From: Bartonella sp. AU18XJBT
GTDB lineage: Bacteria > Pseudomonadota > Alphaproteobacteria > Rhizobiales > Rhizobiaceae
DNA length: 64,000 bases
Assembly (NCBI RefSeq): GCF_028618595.1
Contig: NZ_JAQITE010000002.1
Coordinates: 65,560 to 129,559 of the forward strand
Direction: 5' to 3'
The position numbers were made by a program, and so were the translations under genes. Below, piece after piece: positions 41,278-50,776 of the stretch. The notes beneath the pieces are model-generated. The model saw nothing but the letters and a program-made list of their open reading frames with translations. It made no database searches and was not told the DNA's origin. The stretch's first letter is position 1, and each line of letters begins with the position of its first letter.

Positions 41278-42324
41278 ATGAACAGAGTGTTATCAATTGG
41301 AGTGGGATTGATTTTTACGCTACTGCTGTCAGCAAATGGAGGCAATGCGCGCGATCAAATACAGATTACTGGTTCATCTACAGTTTTACCTTATCAAAAA
41401 ATTGTTGCTGAGACATTTGGAGAAATTTATCCCCATTTTAAGGTTCCTGTTATCGAATCGGGTGGAACAGGAGCTGGCATTAAGGAATTCTGCCGTGGTA
41501 TTGGGGAGAACACCGTTGATATTGTTAATGCTTCGCGAGTAATGAAATCGAGTGAATTACAGTCTTGTTTTGATGCTGGTGTAAAAGATGTTGAGGAAAT
41601 ACGTATTGGGTATGATGGCATTGTTTTTGCAACAGATATTAAGGGTCCTGATTGGAAATTACAGCCAGTAGATGTTTATAAAGCCCTTGCTGCTCGAATT
41701 ATTATAGACGGAAAATTGCAACCAAATAATGTTTTGAAATGGAGTGCAGTTAATAGTGCTCTTCCTGATTGGACGATAGCAGCGTATATTCCTGGAGAGA
41801 AGCATGGGACGCGTGAAGTTTTTGAGGAAAAATTACTTACTGAGGGGTGTAAAGAGAGTGGGGCAGTTGAGGTGATGAAGTCTTTAGGAATGGATGATAA
41901 GGAGATACACACTGCTTGTATTGCGGTACGTAAGGATGGAAAAGCGGTTGATATTGATGGTGATTATTCTGAAACATTTGCGCGTCTAACTTCTAATAAA
42001 ACAGGGGTTGGTATTTTTGGTTTGTCTTTTTATCAAAATAATGCTGATAAGCTAAAGGTTGCCGATATTAACGGTTTTGCGCCAACAGTTGAGACAATTT
42101 CTAGTGGACAATATCCAGTTTCTCGTCCGCTTTTTTTCTATATTAAGAAAGCACATTTAGGTATTGTTTCAGGTTTGCGAGAATATGTTGACTTTTTTCT
42201 TTCTGATCAAATGATTGGTCCAGAGGGTCCTTTGGCTGAATATGGTTTGATTGTTTCTCCTGAAAAGGAGCGTCAAGCACAGCGTTCTGATTTTTCTGCT
42301 GGTCGAATAATGACATTGAAATAA
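41278..42324 (+). CDS. pstS: Phosphate ABC transporter, periplasmic binding protein
   Basis: Captures phosphate in the periplasm for PstCAB. The 348-residue precursor has a Sec signal peptide (about residues 1-25, cleaved near GGNARD) and the phosphate-binding signature QITGSSTVLPY, followed by ESGGTGAGIKEF. A second loop is DIVNASRVMKSSEL. GGGAG-like purines precede the ATG. First gene of pstSCAB-phoU. I found no convincing Pho box upstream and no phoBR in the window. Confidence 0.94.
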   Translation: MNRVLSIGVGLIFTLLLSANGGNARDQIQITGSSTVLPYQKIVAETFGEIYPHFKVPVIESGGTGAGIKEFCRGIGENTVDIVNASRVMKSSELQSCFDAGVKDVEEIRIGYDGIVFATDIKGPDWKLQPVDVYKALAARIIIDGKLQPNNVLKWSAVNSALPDWTIAAYIPGEKHGTREVFEEKLLTEGCKESGAVEVMKSLGMDDKEIHTACIAVRKDGKAVDIDGDYSETFARLTSNKTGVGIFGLSFYQNNADKLKVADINGFAPTVETISSGQYPVSRPLFFYIKKAHLGIVSGLREYVDFFLSDQMIGPEGPLAEYGLIVSPEKERQAQRSDFSAGRIMTLK

Positions 42325-42399
42325 TTTGCAGGGAATAATTTGTTGGATTTCTGGGATAGGAAATTTTGGTGCTATTTTTTATAAAAACTGAAAGATAAA

Positions 42400-43860
42400 A
42401 TGCGCATTTCCTTCATTGTTTTGCTATTATTGATTTTTGGATTTTGTGGCTTTTGTATTTCTTATATGCGAGCACGCACTCTTGAATACAGACAGCATAA
42501 AATGCATTCTCGTGCGTATTATTATGGCTGGTGGACATTTTTGATTACTGTTATCCCAGCTTTTATTTTTTTAATTTTTTGGGATGCTGGGAGTACAATT
42601 TATTTAGAATATAATGCCTCTCGAGAACTTGGGGCGTATAGTGCGCATGTAACAGGGACTGTAAATCACGATCTACTTTGGGAGACACTTCGAAGTCTCG
42701 TCAAAAAGATTTATCGCTTTGAGGGGAATCTTTCTACCTCTTCCTATAAGGAAGTGCAGGCACAATTACTCGCGAAGGGATTGATTTTACCTCATGAAGC
42801 ATCGGATGATGTGTTCAAAATAGCACAGTCGTGGGTATTCTCTTCTGAAAAGCTTAAGTTTATAGGTTATGGCTTCCTTTTTGCTATTGCGTCCTTTGGT
42901 TTTATCTGTGGAATGATGCAAATTGCGCCTCATCAACGTGCGCGCAATAAGGTTGAATCTTTTATTATTATTGGATTAATTTGTGCATCTATTGTTGCAG
43001 TTTTAACAACAATAGCCATTGCGCTTTCTATGCTTTTTCAGACAGTAAGCTTTTTTCAGTCTGTATCCTTTTCAAGTTTCTTTTTAGGAACAGTTTGGGA
43101 TCCGCGTTTTTCCGCGAGCGGTTCGAGCGATGAAGGTGGACAGTTTGGTTTAATACCGCTTCTTGCTGGTACGCTTTATATTGCATTTGTCGCTATGCTT
43201 TTTGCTGTACCTATAGGGTTATTTTCAGCTCTTTATATGGCTGAGTATGCTTCTACGCGATTGCGAGCAATTGTAAAACCATTGTTGGAAGTTCTTGCTG
43301 GAATCCCAACCATTGTTTATGGTTTTTTTGCTTTGAAGGTTGTAGGACCATTTTTACGTGATCTCTCTGCGTCTCTCTCAGATGGAGGTGGTTTTATTAT
43401 GGCACAAAGTGTTTTGACCGCTGGAATTGTGATGGGAATTATGTTGATACCTTTTGTTTCCTCTTTATCTGATGATGTTATTACGGCTGTTCCACGCATT
43501 TTACGTGAAGGTTCTTATGGTTTAGGAGCAACGCAATCTGAAACAATTAAAAAAGTTGTTATACCAGCAGCGCTTCCAGGGATTATGGGGGCCATTTTGT
43601 TGACGGCATCGCGTGCAATTGGAGAAACAATGATTGTGGTTTTAGCAGCAGGTGTTGCAGCAAACTTAACACTCAATCCGTTCGAAGCAATGACTACGAT
43701 GACTGTTAAGATTGTTAATCAATTGACCGGTGATTTTGAGTTTAATTCTCCACAAACTCTGGTGGCTTTTGCCTTAGGGATGACGCTCTTTGTTATGACA
43801 CTTTTGATGAATATTCTGGCTCTTTATATTGTGCGTAAATATCGGGAACAATATGAATGA
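42400..43860 (+). CDS. pstC: Phosphate ABC transporter permease PstC
   Basis: Inner-membrane permease subunit. The 486 residues exceed the E. coli length by about 165; the extra N-terminal part carries two or more membrane segments and a periplasmic loop, as in other rhizobial PstC proteins. The permease core has LEVLAGIPTIVYGFFAL and the EAA-type loop EGSYGLGATQSETIKKVVIP. Its TGA overlaps the pstA ATG (ATGA). Confidence 0.93.
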   Translation: MRISFIVLLLLIFGFCGFCISYMRARTLEYRQHKMHSRAYYYGWWTFLITVIPAFIFLIFWDAGSTIYLEYNASRELGAYSAHVTGTVNHDLLWETLRSLVKKIYRFEGNLSTSSYKEVQAQLLAKGLILPHEASDDVFKIAQSWVFSSEKLKFIGYGFLFAIASFGFICGMMQIAPHQRARNKVESFIIIGLICASIVAVLTTIAIALSMLFQTVSFFQSVSFSSFFLGTVWDPRFSASGSSDEGGQFGLIPLLAGTLYIAFVAMLFAVPIGLFSALYMAEYASTRLRAIVKPLLEVLAGIPTIVYGFFALKVVGPFLRDLSASLSDGGGFIMAQSVLTAGIVMGIMLIPFVSSLSDDVITAVPRILREGSYGLGATQSETIKKVVIPAALPGIMGAILLTASRAIGETMIVVLAAGVAANLTLNPFEAMTTMTVKIVNQLTGDFEFNSPQTLVAFALGMTLFVMTLLMNILALYIVRKYREQYE

Positions 43861-45146
43861 ATGAAGATTTTTTTCCTCGTCGCAATATTAGCCTCAAGCG
43901 TCGGTATTGGGCTGAACGTCGTTTTCGCGCCTATGGTTTGATTGCCATTTTTATTGGTTTGTTTTTTTTATTTGCGCTTTTATGGTCTATCATTAGTCAA
44001 GGCTATACAGCTTTTTTTCAAAGTGAAATGACATTATCGATTTATTTGGATGAAAAGATCATTGATCCAAGTGGTCAACGTAAAACAAAACCGCAAGTAC
44101 TCATGACGGCGAATTATCCACTTCTTGTACGCAATGCTTTAGTAAAGAAACTGAATATAGATCAAAATGATCGAGCCTCTCTGCGGGACATTAACCGTAT
44201 GTTTTCAAATGGTATCCGTGTTCAACTGCGTGAAATGGTGACAAAGAATCCAAAACTGATTGGCACAACGCAAAAAATCAAAGTTTTGGCATCTGCGGAT
44301 ATTGATTCTGCTTATAAGGGACAGATTGATTTGCGCGTAGCAGAAAAAAACCGTAAGGTTTCTAATCGACAAGTAGAATGGATAAAGCGTTTAGCGCGTG
44401 ATGGTACGCTTTATAAAACATTTAATATTGGTTTTTTTACATTTGGCGCTTCAAGTCGTCCTGAGACTGCGGGATTAGGTGTTGCGATCATTGGTTCTCT
44501 TTATATGATAGGCATCGTTTTATTAGTTTCACTTCCGATAGGCATAGCAACGGCTCTTTATTTGGAAGAATATGCACGCAAAAATAAATTTACAGATTTT
44601 ATAGAGGTTAATATCAATAATCTTGCAGCTGTTCCTTCAATTGTGTTTGGTCTTTTAGGACTCTCTTTTTTTGTTAATTTTTTAGGATTACCACGTTCAG
44701 CCTCTTTTGTTGGTGGTCTTGTTTTAGCGCTCATGACTCTTCCCACGATCATTATTGCAACACGTTCTGCTCTGCGTGCTGTTCCTCTCTCTATTCGTGC
44801 AGCAGCTTTAGGACTGGGAGCATCAAAAACACAAATGATTTTTCATCATGTTGTTCCTTTAGCTGCGCCTGGTATTTTGACAGGCACAATTATTGGAATC
44901 GCGCAGGCTTTGGGTGAAACAGCACCTTTGCTTTTGATTGGAATGGTTGCTTTTGTTGTTAATATTCCTACAACCCCCATGGATCCAGCAACAGCTTTGC
45001 CTGTTCAAATTTTTATGTGGGCGGGTGAAGCAGAGCGTGCTTTTGTTGAAAAGACATCAGGTGCTATTATTGTATTAATGATTTTTCTTGCGATCATGAA
45101 TATTTCTGCGGTTTTTTTACGTCGACGATTTGAACGCCGCCAGTAA
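43857..45146 (+). CDS. pstA: Phosphate ABC transporter permease PstA
   Basis: Second permease subunit. The 429-residue length again reflects an extended N-terminus (one membrane segment near residues 27-50, then a large periplasmic region) seen in alphaproteobacterial PstA. The core has NNLAAVPSIVFGLLGLSFF and the cytoplasmic loop RAAALGLGASKTQMIFHHVV. It is coupled to pstC and followed by pstB after 51 bp. Confidence 0.93.
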   Translation: MNEDFFPRRNISLKRRYWAERRFRAYGLIAIFIGLFFLFALLWSIISQGYTAFFQSEMTLSIYLDEKIIDPSGQRKTKPQVLMTANYPLLVRNALVKKLNIDQNDRASLRDINRMFSNGIRVQLREMVTKNPKLIGTTQKIKVLASADIDSAYKGQIDLRVAEKNRKVSNRQVEWIKRLARDGTLYKTFNIGFFTFGASSRPETAGLGVAIIGSLYMIGIVLLVSLPIGIATALYLEEYARKNKFTDFIEVNINNLAAVPSIVFGLLGLSFFVNFLGLPRSASFVGGLVLALMTLPTIIIATRSALRAVPLSIRAAALGLGASKTQMIFHHVVPLAAPGILTGTIIGIAQALGETAPLLLIGMVAFVVNIPTTPMDPATALPVQIFMWAGEAERAFVEKTSGAIIVLMIFLAIMNISAVFLRRRFERRQ

Positions 45147-45197
45147 TTTTAATAAAACAACAGCTTTGATAAGATTTTTGTAAGGTGAATTTTTGTA

Positions 45198-45956
45198 ATG
45201 AAGATTAAAATGCGAGGTCAGGATGTGAAGGTTTCTTATGGAGACAAAGAAGCACTCCATGGTATTACGCTTGATATTCCTGAACATAAAGTAACAGCTC
45301 TGATTGGTCCATCAGGATGCGGAAAGTCGACTTTTTTGCGTTGTTTTAACCGTATGAATGATACGATTGAGGGCGCTAAAACAACCGGTCTTATTACCTT
45401 AGATGGGGAGAATATTTATGACCAGAGGATTGATGTTGTAGAATTGCGCGCCCGTGTTGGAATGGTTTTTCAAAAGCCCAGTCCTTTTCCAAAATCTATA
45501 TTTGAGAATGTTGCGTATGGCCCACGCATTCATGGTTTAGTTAAAACGCGCTCTGAATTGCATGATGTAGTTGAAAAGAGTTTGAGGCAGGCAGGTTTGT
45601 TTGAAGAAGTAAAAGACCGTCTTCATGATCTTGGAACCAGTTTATCAGGGGGGCAACAACAGCGTTTGTGTATTGCGCGTGCTATTGCAGTTAGTCCTGA
45701 AGTTATTTTGATGGATGAGCCCTGTTCAGCTCTTGATCCCATTGCGACGGCACGGATTGAAGAGCTTATCGATGCATTACGGCAAAATTATACAATTGTT
45801 ATCGTAACGCATTCCATGCAACAGGCCGCACGTGTTTCTCAATATACGGCTATGTTTCATTTAGGGCATTTAGTAGAAGTTGGTGCGACTGAAATGATCT
45901 TTACCTCACCAAAAGAGCAACGGACGCAAGATTATATTACGGGGCGTTTTGGATAG
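45198..45956 (+). CDS. pstB: Phosphate ABC transporter ATPase PstB
   Basis: Energises phosphate import. The 252-residue product has Walker [10 protein letters not shown] at residues about 33-41, Q-loop [11 protein letters not shown], signature LSGGQQQR, Walker B VILMDEP and the H-loop [11 protein letters not shown], all in normal spacing. It is followed by phoU after 21 bp. Confidence 0.97.
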   Translation: MKIKMRGQDVKVSYGDKEALHGITLDIPEHKVTALIGPSGCGKSTFLRCFNRMNDTIEGAKTTGLITLDGENIYDQRIDVVELRARVGMVFQKPSPFPKSIFENVAYGPRIHGLVKTRSELHDVVEKSLRQAGLFEEVKDRLHDLGTSLSGGQQQRLCIARAIAVSPEVILMDEPCSALDPIATARIEELIDALRQNYTIVIVTHSMQQAARVSQYTAMFHLGHLVEVGATEMIFTSPKEQRTQDYITGRFG

Positions 45957-45977
45957 GTGAATTGAGGAGTGTAAGAT

Positions 45978-46700
45978 ATGTCTATGAACCATACTGTCCG
46001 TTCTTATGATGCAGAACTAAAATATTTAAAAGCAAGGATTACAGAAATGGGGAGCCATGCAGAAAGGATGATTGAACGTTCTGTCGCATCGGTTGTGTGT
46101 AGTGATCTTCAACTTGCAACGACAGTGATTGCCGATGATGTGTTTTTAGATGAAGCAGAACGTGACATTGATGAAAAAGCGGTTGCTATTATTTGCAAAC
46201 GCCAACCGATGGCTGTTGATTTGCGTGAAATTATTGGAGCCATTCGTATTTCTTCTGATCTGGAGCGGATTGGGGATATGGCCAAAAACATTGCTAAAAG
46301 GACTGTTGCACTTTCAGAAATACGCCAATCTGCTTCTGTTTATCATGGGCTTGAAACAATTACAGCTTTAGCGCTCAATCAATTAAAAGAAGTCTTAAAT
46401 GCTTATACGAGTCGCCTATTAGAGCGTGTTGACGCTGTGCGTGAGCGTGATGAGAAGATTGACGCTTTGTATACTTCTCTTTTTCGTGAACTTTTGACGT
46501 ATATGATGGAAGATATGCGCAATATTACGGCTTGTACGCACTTACTGTTTTGTTTAAAGAATATTGAACGAATTGGTGATCATGTTACGAATATTGCTGA
46601 AATGCTGCATTATATCATAACGGGTTACCATATGTCTTCTGATCGTCCTCGCGATGACCTTACTTATAAAGTTGGGGTAGGTGAGAAGAAAATAGATTAA
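45978..46700 (+). CDS. phoU: Phosphate transport regulator PhoU
   Basis: Links PstSCAB to phosphate signalling and restrains uptake. The 240-residue all-helical protein has two PhoU repeats with the metal-binding motif RISSDLERIGDMAKNIAKR in the first and LKNIERIGDHVTNIAEM in the second. A GAGGAG ribosome site precedes the ATG. It closes the pst operon; in many Rhizobiales phoB follows, but here 0.6 kb of non-coding DNA does. Confidence 0.95.
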   Translation: MSMNHTVRSYDAELKYLKARITEMGSHAERMIERSVASVVCSDLQLATTVIADDVFLDEAERDIDEKAVAIICKRQPMAVDLREIIGAIRISSDLERIGDMAKNIAKRTVALSEIRQSASVYHGLETITALALNQLKEVLNAYTSRLLERVDAVRERDEKIDALYTSLFRELLTYMMEDMRNITACTHLLFCLKNIERIGDHVTNIAEMLHYIITGYHMSSDRPRDDLTYKVGVGEKKID

Positions 46701-47287
46701 AATTTTTCTTATATATATAAAATCAGTTTGTAGATATATGAGTATTTTCTACAGTGCAGCTATAGAAAGAATAAGATAACCATCTTATGGAAAAGCACAA
46801 AGAAGCAACGAAGAGTTTTTTCAGAGAAGCATGGCAGATTGCTAACTCTTGGTTTGACATATTTGTATACTAGATGATATCATTACCCGTATTGTGGCAG
46901 GAGGGGAGTTTTTTAGGGGAATTTCCTTTCAGATCATTTTGTGAAAATTTTATATTAAAGGGGATATCTGTATTGTTTTTTTTAATATCGATGCAAAGAG
47001 TTTTGGTATCCAAATTTTTTCGTATGTAGAAAAAGTGGATAGTGTTACTTTATTGTCATTGGAATGTGTGGGTTATTATGGCCTATATTGGACCATGAAG
47101 AATAACAATATTAATCTGTAAATTAAGAGTTTTTTATTTTTTATTTTGCATAAATACTTTTTGATTACCTCTTGTATTAAAATTTTACTAAGTGGTAACA
47201 ATTAACTATGTACTTTATTGAGAGATACATTTAAAGCTCATTTCAAAACTTGAATAGCTCAGAGATTATAGGAATGTGTTGCATAAG
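46701..47287. other. Non-coding gap after the pst operon
   Basis: There is no supported gene. A 28-codon frame at 46787-46873 (MEKHKEATKSFFREAWQIAN) looks protein-like but stops early and may be the head of a lost gene. No copy of the interspersed repeats is seen. Confidence 0.45.
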
Positions 47288-48124
47288 ATGAAAAAAAATC
47301 GTTGGAATGTTTTTGTTACCTGTTGTGTAGCGCCGTTAATTGTTGTGGGATGTGCTTCAAATCATTTAGAGACTGGCAAAGTAAGTAATGATAAGACAAA
47401 AACAATTACGTATCCATTGACAGAGCGTCAATGTCTTATGCGAGCGATGTATTTTGAATCAAATCGCACAAGCCGTGAAGGAATGATTGCCGTTGGGACG
47501 GTTGTTATGAATCGTGTTAATTCAACCGCCTATCCTAAGACGATTTGTGGTGTTGTTGGTCAATATAGGCAATTTGCTCCTGGTGTTTTAACGCGTCCTA
47601 TGACGGAGAAAGCATCTGTTGCTCGTGTAAGAGAGGCGGCTGATGCTGTTTTACGGGGTGAGCGAGATAAAAAAGTTAGACACGCTAAGTTTTTTCATAC
47701 CGCTGGTTTGTCTTTTCCGTATAAAAACATGCATTATGTTCAGGTTGCAGGGGGAAATGCTTTTTATGAAAAACGATCACGTGATGGGGAACTTCAAGTT
47801 CCTACAAATAATCGCCCTTATGATGTTGCTTATGCTTTTGCTCAAGAACGTTCTGGTCATGCGCCAAGCTTTATAGATGAAGGCTTAGAAAGTAGAGGAG
47901 AAAAGGCAGAGAAAAGAGCATCTCCTTCGATAGAAGTAGCACAGTCCAAAACGGCACATCCTGCGTCTTTTGCTATGGTACAGCTTGATAAAGTTCCTAT
48001 TCCTGCCTCTGTACCTCAAAATCTAGCTAGGAAAGAGGAAAATACAACGATTATGGCTTTGCCTTCATCAGATCAGTTAAATGCAATTGTTGCAATGTTA
48101 GAAAAACGACACAGAAACTGGTAA
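47288..48124 (+). CDS. Cell-wall hydrolase, SleB/CwlJ family, probable lipoprotein
   Basis: Predicted peptidoglycan hydrolase of the Hydrolase_2 (SleB) family. ATG at 47288-47290 gives 278 residues; a GTG four codons earlier lies too close to AGGA. The N-terminus has a lipobox (PLIVVGC), so Cys18 should be lipidated and the protein anchored in the envelope. The SleB domain, about residues 45-155, contains CLMRAMYFESNRTSREGMIA with the catalytic Glu, VGTVVMNRVNS and KFFHTAG. The C-terminal 100 residues are low-complexity. Confidence 0.88.
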   Translation: MKKNRWNVFVTCCVAPLIVVGCASNHLETGKVSNDKTKTITYPLTERQCLMRAMYFESNRTSREGMIAVGTVVMNRVNSTAYPKTICGVVGQYRQFAPGVLTRPMTEKASVARVREAADAVLRGERDKKVRHAKFFHTAGLSFPYKNMHYVQVAGGNAFYEKRSRDGELQVPTNNRPYDVAYAFAQERSGHAPSFIDEGLESRGEKAEKRASPSIEVAQSKTAHPASFAMVQLDKVPIPASVPQNLARKEENTTIMALPSSDQLNAIVAMLEKRHRNW

Positions 48125-48298
48125 GTTTTTTACGACCAAAAGGGTTATACACCCATTGCGGTTTATCAATTAAGTGAACCTTTTAGCGGTAATGATCTGC
48201 ATAAATATACGTAGAGAAAGTGAACTCAAAGGATCTGAAAAACAATTTATAATATGACGACGTAAAGAACGCATTTTATTTAAAGAAGGGTATTGGTA

Positions 48299-49546
48299 AT
48301 GTACTTTGATATTCATGAGACAATTTCGCCTGAAATGCTTAATCGTCTTGCAGAAATTACAGTAAAAGTGGGGTTGAATTTACAAGAGGGGCAAGATCTT
48401 GTTTTGACTGCTCCAGTTTCAGCATTACCTTTTGTTCGGCGTATTGCATATCATGCTTATAAGGTTGGTGCTGGTGTCATTACACCAATTTTTAGTGATG
48501 ATATGTTATCGCTTACACGTTTTGAAAATGCTCATACAACTAGTTTTGATTGTGCTCCTTCTTGGCTTTATGAGGGAATGGCGAAGGCTTTTGAAAATGG
48601 GGCAGCGCGTTTAGCGATTGTTGGTGATAATCCTTTGCTCCTTTCCAATCAAGATTTTGATAAGGTTGCGCGTTTGAATAAGGCGACTTCACTAGCTTAC
48701 CAGCCTGCTCTCAAAAAAATATCGAATTTTGCTATAAATTGGTCAATTGTTGCTTATCCAACAGCAGGATGGGCTGAGGCAATATTTCCTTCTTTACCAC
48801 TGAATGAGGCGCTTAAAAAATTAGCCGATGCAATTTTTTCTGCTTCACGTGTTACAGAAGAAAATCCGATACATGCGTGGTTTGTCCATAACGAGAATTT
48901 AAAGAAACGGTCATCTTGGCTTAATGAGCAGCGTTTTTCTGCTTTACACTTTACAGGACCAGGGACTGATTTAACTGTTGGTTTGGCAGACGATCATGAA
49001 TGGCATGGTGGTGCATCCGTTGCTCAAAATGGTGTTATTTGCAATCCGAATATTCCGACAGAAGAAGTTTTCACGACTCCTCATGCTCATAAGGTTGAAG
49101 GTTTTGTTCGCTCAACAAAGCCACTTTCCTATCAAGGAACACTGATTGATAATATTGAAGTACGTTTTGCAGCAGGGCGTATTGTTGAATCCCGTGCATC
49201 AACGGGGCAGGAAGTTTTGCAACAGGTTTTGCAAAGCGATGAGGGTGCAAGTCGATTGGGCGAAGTTGCTCTTGTGCCCCATTCTTCACCAATTTCTAAG
49301 AGTGACCTCCTTTTTTATAATACCTTATTTGATGAAAATGCTGCATGTCATATTGCTTTAGGACAGTGTTATTCCAAATGTTTTTTAGATGGGGCATCAT
49401 TGACGTCAGAAGAGATTGCAGCACGTGGTGGTAATAAAAGTGTCATTCATATTGATTGGATGATTGGTTCTGGCGAAATTGATATAGATGGCATTACCCA
49501 AGATAGTGTAAGAGTTCCTGTATTTCGTAAGGGTGAGTGGGCTTAA
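48299..49546 (+). CDS. Aminopeptidase, family M29 (AmpS/PepS-like)
   Basis: Metal-dependent aminopeptidase. ATG at 48299-48301 gives 415 residues, with AAGGG 8 nt upstream; a TTG two codons earlier is less likely. Family stretches include AEITVKVGLNLQEGQDLVL near the N-terminus, FTGPGTDLTVGL, the metal-site IPTEEVFTTPH and the C-terminal HIDWMIGS. No signal peptide, so cytosolic. The gene is free-standing. Confidence 0.9.
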   Translation: MYFDIHETISPEMLNRLAEITVKVGLNLQEGQDLVLTAPVSALPFVRRIAYHAYKVGAGVITPIFSDDMLSLTRFENAHTTSFDCAPSWLYEGMAKAFENGAARLAIVGDNPLLLSNQDFDKVARLNKATSLAYQPALKKISNFAINWSIVAYPTAGWAEAIFPSLPLNEALKKLADAIFSASRVTEENPIHAWFVHNENLKKRSSWLNEQRFSALHFTGPGTDLTVGLADDHEWHGGASVAQNGVICNPNIPTEEVFTTPHAHKVEGFVRSTKPLSYQGTLIDNIEVRFAAGRIVESRASTGQEVLQQVLQSDEGASRLGEVALVPHSSPISKSDLLFYNTLFDENAACHIALGQCYSKCFLDGASLTSEEIAARGGNKSVIHIDWMIGSGEIDIDGITQDSVRVPVFRKGEWA

Positions 49547-49550
49547 TCCT

Positions 49551-49760
49551 GCTATGCCCTCAAATATCGTCATTTGAGGTAGGATGGGGTGTAAGCCTCA
49601 TTGATACGTTAAGTATTTTAGAATGCCTAGTGAATATTCAAGGCAGGGTTTGGTTATAAAGCCTTTAATTAAGTGACTCACATGAGTAAGAAGCTAAGTG
49701 AAATCCACTCATCAAGAATTTAAGTCGTTTATAGAACAGATGTAGAGAAAGTCTTTGTTC
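49551..49760 (+). repeat. Repeat family B, copy 1
   Basis: Matches 54775-54990: TATGCC...CGTCATTT, AAGTATTTTAGA, GCCTTTAATTAAGTGA, CACATGAGTAAGAAGCTAAG and GAAATCCACTC are shared in order. It contains an 8-bp perfect stem, CCTCAAAT/ATTTGAGG (49558-49579), not followed by a T-run. Confidence 0.6.
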
Positions 49761-49830
49761 TTTGAGGGGAGAAAAGAAGTCAATTTATTGTTGATACAAT
49801 TGGAAAGTGTATAATTATTAAAGAAGAGAG

Positions 49831-50694
49831 ATGCCTGAACTTCCTGAAGTAGAGACAGTTCGTCGTGGACTTGAGCCTGTTGTAACTGATGCAAAGATAG
49901 TATCTGTCAAACTTAATCGTAGAGATTTACGCTTTCCTTTTCCTGAGGCTTTTTCTGAGCGCCTTATTGGCAGAACAATTATAGAACTTGGTCGGCGTGC
50001 GAAATATTTATTATTTCATCTTTCTCAGAATGAAACGATTTTAAGTCATTTAGGAATGTCTGGTTCATGGCGTATAGAGAACGATCTTTTAAGAACGACA
50101 AGTAAATTGATTAAGCATGATCATTTTGTCATGGGTATTCAAACAAGGGATGGTGAAGTTTATCATCTTATTTATAATGATGTGCGTCGCTTTGGATTTA
50201 TGCTGTTAGTCAATACGGACAAGCTTTATGAACACCAACTTTTAAATAAGCTAGGGCTTGAACCTATGAGTAATTCGTTTTCTGGTCGTTATTTACAAAA
50301 GGCTTTTGTTAATAAAAGAATGTCTCTTAAGAGCGTTTTACTTGATCAGTCTATTGTTGCAGGTCTTGGGAATATTTATGTTTGTGAAGCACTTTGGCGG
50401 AGTCGTTTGTCTCCACAACGTGGTGCATTTACATTGGCATCAAAAACGGTGCGTGCATGTGAATTTGCAGATTCTTTAGCACAAAATATACGCAATGTGA
50501 TTTCTGAAGCCATTTTATCTGGTGGCTCTTCTCTACGTGATTATATGCATATAGATGGTTCACTTGGTTATTTTCAACATGCTTTTTCAGTTTATGGACG
50601 AGAAGGCAAGCAATGTTTGGAATGTGGAACGCCTATTGTGCGTATTTTACAGGCTGGACGTTCAAGTTTTTACTGCTCACAATGCCAAAAATGA
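49831..50694 (+). CDS. mutM: Formamidopyrimidine-DNA glycosylase
   Basis: Removes 8-oxoguanine and formamidopyrimidines and nicks the abasic site. The 287-residue product starts PELPEVETVRRGLEP with the catalytic Pro2 and Glu3. SHLGMSGSW, the H2TH segment (LLDQSIVAGLGNIYVCEALW) and the C-terminal zinc finger CLECGTPIVRI...FYCSQCQK follow. The ribosome site is AAGAAGAGAG. Confidence 0.97.
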   Translation: MPELPEVETVRRGLEPVVTDAKIVSVKLNRRDLRFPFPEAFSERLIGRTIIELGRRAKYLLFHLSQNETILSHLGMSGSWRIENDLLRTTSKLIKHDHFVMGIQTRDGEVYHLIYNDVRRFGFMLLVNTDKLYEHQLLNKLGLEPMSNSFSGRYLQKAFVNKRMSLKSVLLDQSIVAGLGNIYVCEALWRSRLSPQRGAFTLASKTVRACEFADSLAQNIRNVISEAILSGGSSLRDYMHIDGSLGYFQHAFSVYGREGKQCLECGTPIVRILQAGRSSFYCSQCQK

Positions 50695-50776
50695 ATAAGG
50701 TGTCTTGCAAAATCTTACAAGAGGCTTAAAGTCATCGTATCTATAATATAATTACACAAGGCTTAAGGGGTTTTTT

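Noticed and set aside
46742-46762. hbp-box-like sequence after phoU (TATTTTCTACAG)
   Set aside because: Only the CTACAG end and a few T positions match, about 10 of 19, and no hbp gene follows.
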